Source: an uncultured Clostridia bacterium (lineage in GTDB: Bacteria > Bacillota > Clostridia > Oscillospirales > CAG-272). Taken from it: a stretch of 16,062 nt of DNA. The stretch covers positions 1-16,062 of the forward strand of contig CAMFEL010000031.1 of assembly GCA_945949385.1 (NCBI GenBank), read 5' to 3'. The notes under the pieces are model-generated. The model worked only from the letters and a program-made list of their open reading frames with translations. It did no database searches and was not told where the DNA came from. Both the position numbers and the translations under genes were made by a program. Positions within the stretch are counted from its first letter, which is position 1, and each line of letters starts with the position of its first letter. Of this stretch, positions 13,615 through 16,062 are shown piece by piece.

Positions 13615-15276
13615 TTATAAATTTCCCATGTCTGCCGCCATGCGGCACAGCTCAGCCGTAAGCGCTCCGTGCTCGTTTTGAAGCTTTTCCTCCGAAACGA
13701 GCAGTAAGAGCCGCTCCAGAGCTTCTCCCACCGCAGGTCCCTCGGGTATCCCCGCCCGTGCGGCGTCTGCTCCGTTTGCCGCAAGATCCGCCACACATAC
13801 GGGCGCGCCCTCGGCACGAGCTTCAAGGATAAGCCTTTCGCACTCATCAATATACCTTGCGCCCTCGGCTCTGAATTCGGGAGCCTGCGCGCTGAGATCG
13901 GCTCGGCGTATATGCAAAAGCTCCAGCGCCGCCGGGTATCCCGTGGCACAAAGATATTTTCTTATATCTGCCCGCGTTGCCGCAGGGCGCACATCGTGGT
14001 ATCTTATCAGAAGCGACACTTCTTTTATGCACTCTCTGTCAGCACCCAGTCTGCGCAGCAGCGCCTCCGCCATTTTCGCTCCCTCCTCGGGATGTCCGCG
14101 GAAATGGTATGTGCCGCGGCTGTCCACCGTACACACATAAGGCTTTGCCATATCATGCAAAAGCATGGCAAGCCGCAATACTCCGCGGGCGGGGCAAGCC
14201 GAAACAGCCCTTGCCGTATGCTCGTAAACCGTATAAATATGATGCGGGTTGTGCTGATCAAATCCGACCGACGCCGCAAGCTCCGGTATGAGAGTGCAGA
14301 TGACATCGCTGTACTCCAGGAGCACGCCGAGCACGTTTTCTCCCGAAAGCAGCTTTTTCAGTTCCTCAAAGGCGCGCGCACCCGAAAGCCTTTTAAGGCC
14401 GTCCTTCATTTCGTGTACGGCACGCGCCGTATTCTCCTCTACGGAGAAGCCGAGAACGGAAGCAAAGCGAACAGCTCTGAGTATTCTCAGCGCATCCTCC
14501 CCGAAGCGGCGCTTCGGGTCTCCCACGCAGCGTATAACGCCGCGCCTGATATCCTCCGCCCCGCCGAAAGGGTCGATTATTTCTCCGGTACGGGGAACAT
14601 ACGCCATGGCGTTTACGGTAAAATCGCGTCTTGCCAGATCGTCGAAAATGCTTTTTGTATAGTCCACTTTATCGGGACGGCGCCCGTCGCTGTACCCGTC
14701 CTCCCTGCGGCAGCAGGTTATTTCGATTTTTTCGCATAAATTTTCACTGTTTTCGCTGCTTTCTCCGTTTGCACCGCTTCCGCCGTTTTTGTTATTCTCA
14801 CCGCTTCCGCAGTTTTCGTTTTTCTCGCCGCTTCCGCCGTTTCCGCCGTTTTCGTTTTTCTCACCGTTTCCGCCGCTTCCGCCGTTTTTGTTATTCTCAC
14901 CGCTTTCGCCGCTTCCGCCGCTTTCGTTTTTCTCACCGCTTCCGCCGTTTTCGCTTTTCTCGACGCTTTCACCGCTTCCGCCGTTTTTGTTATTCTCACC
15001 GCTTTCACCGCTTCCGCCGTTTTTGTTTTTCTCGCCGCCGCAATGAACGCAAACCGAGCCGTAGCCGAAGCCTTCAAAGCTGCAGCGGTATACGGACAGC
15101 GCCTCCTTCAGCTCCTCCGGCGTACATTCAGCCGCAATATCAATGTCTCCGGGCACTCTTCCCATAAGGAAGTCCCGCACGCAGCCGCCTACGGGATATG
15201 CGGCTATATTATGAGACGAAAGGCGGTCTATAATCCCCTTTACCGTCCCGGGCAGTATAAATTTTGATGCTGTCAC
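13615..15276 (-). CDS. cca: CCA tRNA nucleotidyltransferase with HD domain and a repeat insertion
   Basis: Adds or repairs the 3' CCA end of tRNA (class II nucleotidyltransferase). A poly(A) polymerase-like role is the alternative, but the HD domain and overall layout favour CCA. Visible parts: AAYPVGGCVRDFLMGR, catalytic D44 and D46 in PGDIDIA, EITCCRREDGYSDGRRPDKV, DLARRDFTVNAMAY, FGEDALRILRAVRFA, and an HD domain with LLHDMAKP (H374, D375). Residues about 81-180 are a Gly/Asn/Ser/Glu-rich tandem repeat between two palm-domain strands (after GYGSVCVHCGG, before KIEITCCR). Without it the protein would be about 450 residues, the usual size for this HD-containing type. The frame is kept throughout, so the gene looks functional. 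The start is GTG, with only a weak GGGGTAG upstream; no better start precedes the conserved N-terminus. First gene of the cca-ligA-lipase unit, 30 nt downstream of its promoter start. Confidence 0.95.
   Translation of the reverse strand: MTASKFILPGTVKGIIDRLSSHNIAAYPVGGCVRDFLMGRVPGDIDIAAECTPEELKEALSVYRCSFEGFGYGSVCVHCGGEKNKNGGSGESGENNKNGGSGESVEKSENGGSGEKNESGGSGESGENNKNGGSGGNGEKNENGGNGGSGEKNENCGSGENNKNGGSGANGESSENSENLCEKIEITCCRREDGYSDGRRPDKVDYTKSIFDDLARRDFTVNAMAYVPRTGEIIDPFGGAEDIRRGVIRCVGDPKRRFGEDALRILRAVRFASVLGFSVEENTARAVHEMKDGLKRLSGARAFEELKKLLSGENVLGVLLEYSDVICTLIPELAASVGFDQHNPHHIYTVYEHTARAVSACPARGVLRLAMLLHDMAKPYVCTVDSRGTYHFRGHPEEGAKMAEALLRRLGADRECIKEVSLLIRYHDVRPAATRADIRKYLCATGYPAALELLHIRRADLSAQAPEFRAEGARYIDECERLILEARAEGAPVCVADLAANGADAARAGIPEGPAVGEALERLLLLVSEEKLQNEHGALTAELCRMAADMGNL
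14774..15039 (-). repeat. 99-bp higher-order tandem repeats inside cca
   Basis: A 33-bp sequence occurs three times exactly, at 14774-14806, 14873-14905 and 14972-15004, spaced exactly 99 bp (33 codons). Between them lie 27- and 36-bp subunits encoding variants of EKNENGGSG and ESGENNKNGGSG. All lengths are multiples of 3. Sub-repeats plus an exact long-period repeat point to recent expansion by slippage or unequal recombination. Confidence 0.92.
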
Positions 15277-15312
15277 AGTCTGGCTACCCCGCAGTTATAG
15301 ATTTATATGTAT

Positions 15313-15341
15313 ATTATACCCGTTTCCCGTCCCAAGGTCAA
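15313..15341 (-). promoter_or_regulatory. Strong sigma-A-type promoter of cca-ligA-lipase
   Basis: On the minus strand TTGACC (15341-15336) and a consensus TATAAT (15318-15313) are exactly 17 bp apart. Transcription should start near 15306, leaving a leader of about 30 nt before the cca GTG at 15276. This is the best promoter match in the window. Confidence 0.88.
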
Positions 15342-15449
15342 CCGTAAATATTACATAGCTCAGAGGTATAAATATTTAGTATATAAAAAAAATGTTCGGT
15401 TTTCTCCCCGTTTTGCACCCGCACACCGCTCCCCGCGTCCCGAAAAATC

Positions 15450-15467
15450 CGTCGACAGAATTCGACG
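15450..15467. repeat. Inverted repeat CGTCGA/TCGACG
   Basis: CGTCGA (15450-15455) and TCGACG (15462-15467) flank a 6-base centre, CAGAAT, about 110 bp upstream of the cca promoter and right beside the T-tract region. It could be a protein-binding dyad; no regulator is identifiable. Confidence 0.35.
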
Positions 15468-15470
15468 CTG

Positions 15471-15541
15471 ATTTTGAGCGATTTTCAGCGATTTTCGCCC
15501 GTTTTTTGCTCATTTTTGCCCCGCGTTTTTTCGGGAATTTT
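15471..15541. other. Helically phased T-tracts (predicted curved DNA)
   Basis: T-tracts centred near 15473, 15483, 15493, 15504, 15514, 15528 and 15539 recur mostly every 10 to 11 bp, the DNA helical repeat. The first three are in register in a repeated GATTTTNNSC. Such phasing predicts stable curvature. It lies 130-200 bp upstream of the cca promoter. A 68-codon plus-strand frame across it (15392-15598) has no ribosome binding site and odd composition, so I do not call it a gene. Confidence 0.6.
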
Positions 15542-15585
15542 GTCGATAAATTCATAAAAATTCAAAAACCAATGTATAAATATGC

Positions 15586-15660
15586 ATTTCAGGTTTGATT
15601 ATTAGCTGACAGAAGTAAGGAACGGATTATTCGAAGGGATGACGCGCCGTCAGCAGTCCC
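15586..15660. repeat. 76-bp repeat, copy A (75 bp)
   Basis: About three quarters identical to 15778-15853, in the same orientation and 192 bp away. Shared blocks are ATTTCAG, TTGATTATYAGC, GACAGA, TTCGAAGGGA and CGTCAGCAGTCCC. The end can fold: GGGA and TGACG (15636-15644) pair with CGTCA and TCCC (15648-15660), leaving a GCAG bulge. One base is missing against copy B in this hairpin. Confidence 0.75.
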
Positions 15661-15708
15661 GCTGGGCTCTCCCCCACCGGCTGAAGAAAAGAGCGAAGCA
15701 ACTCTTCG

Positions 15709-15747
15709 GAGCGTGTCGACAGCAGACTTACAGCTACCCACAGAAAG
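15709..15747. repeat. 39-bp motif, copy 2
   Basis: Matches 34-72 at 33 of 39 positions, in the same orientation; five of the six differences lie in the middle 5 bases. It lies between copies A and B of the 76-bp repeat, so the two sequences form a composite unit here. Confidence 0.75.
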
Positions 15748-15777
15748 AAAGTATTGCTATATTGATAGTGCTTTAGG

Positions 15778-15853
15778 ATTTCAGACTTGATTATCAGCCG
15801 ACAGAGGTGAAGAGAGAATTTTTCGAAGGGACTGCTGTCCCGTCAGCAGTCCC
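15778..15853. repeat. 76-bp repeat, copy B, with perfect 10-bp hairpin
   Basis: Second copy of the repeat at 15586-15660. Here the end is a perfect stem: GGGACTGCTG (15828-15837), loop TCCCGT, CAGCAGTCCC (15844-15853). The stem arms differ between copies while a fold remains possible in both, which hints that structure matters. No U-tract follows. Confidence 0.75.
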
Positions 15854-15874
15854 TCCGAGCCACCCTGCACGGCA

Positions 15875-15912
15875 AAAGGGAGGGGAGGAGATGGGTCTCC
15901 TCCCCTCCCTTT
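15875..15912. repeat. 17-bp perfect polypurine hairpin
   Basis: AAAGGGAGGGGAGGAGA (15875-15891) pairs perfectly with 15896-15912 across a TGGG loop. One arm is all purine. On the minus strand four T residues follow the stem, so it could act as a weak terminator reading leftwards towards cca. The G-runs may also allow a quadruplex. Confidence 0.7.
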
Positions 15913-16018
15913 AGAATCCCACCCCTCCACTCGACACGGAAGAACATCAGGGCGCTGCGTTGAAAGGGCATAACACATTCGACTAAGTGCAGAGAGCCTG
16001 TCCCGTCAGCCTAAACTT

Positions 16019-16062
16019 CAAGTCTCGCGGCGGAAATATAGCAAAGCTCGGGAGCGTGTCGA
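16019..16062. repeat. Interspersed repeat, right-end copy
   Basis: Matches bases 1-44 at 39 of 44 positions in the same orientation and is cut by the window edge. The rest of 15914-16018 holds no gene, RNA or regulatory site that I can recognise. Confidence 0.8.

Noticed and set aside
14770..15040. CRISPR array, suggested by regular repeats
   Set aside because: The units are 27/36/99 bp, in frame, with no unique spacers, inside a conserved gene; no cas gene is present.
14631..15167. Plus-strand reading frame of 178 codons, rich in Arg/Phe/Ser/His repeats, opposite cca
   Set aside because: It is the antisense reading of the repeat insert and flanks. The stop-free frames follow from the repeat's codon composition, and the minus-strand frame has conserved enzyme motifs on both sides.
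15392..15598. Plus-strand reading frame of 68 codons upstream of cca
   Set aside because: It covers the T-tract region, giving a Phe-rich composition, and has no ribosome binding site.
15781..15978. Minus-strand reading frame of 65 codons in the right repeat region
   Set aside because: It spans the 17-bp polypurine hairpin and the 76-bp repeat. No ribosome binding site or recognisable motif supports it. It would deserve reconsideration only if other genomic copies keep the frame.
1..16062. Circular molecule, because the two ends match
   Set aside because: The end sequences differ at 5 of 44 positions, so they are two repeat copies, not an overlap of one molecule. The content is chromosomal housekeeping genes.

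Overview
The window is bacterial chromosomal DNA, most likely from an anaerobic Clostridia-type Firmicute, perhaps an uncultured gut Oscillospirales-like organism. That is inferred from the Enterococcus hirae-like ntp V-ATPase operon with sodium-site residues, an NAD+-dependent ligase, strong AGGAGG-type ribosome binding sites, moderately GC-rich genes in AT-rich gaps, and compact sigma-A-type promoters. All 13 genes I can support lie on the minus strand, so the window reads functionally from right to left.

Right part (15341 down to about 10086): a promoter with TTGACC and TATAAT boxes 17 bp apart drives cca (tRNA nucleotidyltransferase with an HD domain), ligA (NAD+-dependent DNA ligase) and a membrane-anchored lipase-like alpha/beta hydrolase. 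An intrinsic terminator at about 10086-10124 ends this unit. The cca product carries a Gly/Asn/Ser/Glu-rich repeat insertion of about 100 residues in its catalytic palm domain, encoded by 99-bp higher-order repeats. It is the most unusual coding feature here.

Middle: a small uncharacterised gene (9479-9871) precedes a second promoter (9454-9482), whose -35 box overlaps the end of that gene. The promoter drives a nine-gene V-type ATPase operon, ntpF-I-K-E-C-G-A-B-D, with several overlapping or abutting genes. The order is that of the E. hirae ntp operon without ntpH and ntpJ. The c-ring subunit NtpK keeps the full set of residues that bind Na+ in E. hirae NtpK, so the complex is probably a sodium pump or sodium-driven ATP synthase.

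Both ends (1-458 and 15277-16062) hold no convincing gene but are dense in repeats and hairpins. These include five tandem ~30-bp GC-rich hairpins after ntpD, a 21-bp perfect hairpin, a 17-bp polypurine hairpin, two diverged copies of a ~76-bp repeat, and a 39-bp motif found near both ends. The first and last 44 bases are diverged copies of one sequence. This suggests an interspersed repeat family that may have set the ends of the assembled contig. Helically phased T-tracts upstream of cca predict curved DNA. No tRNA, rRNA, CRISPR array, transposase or phage gene was recognised.
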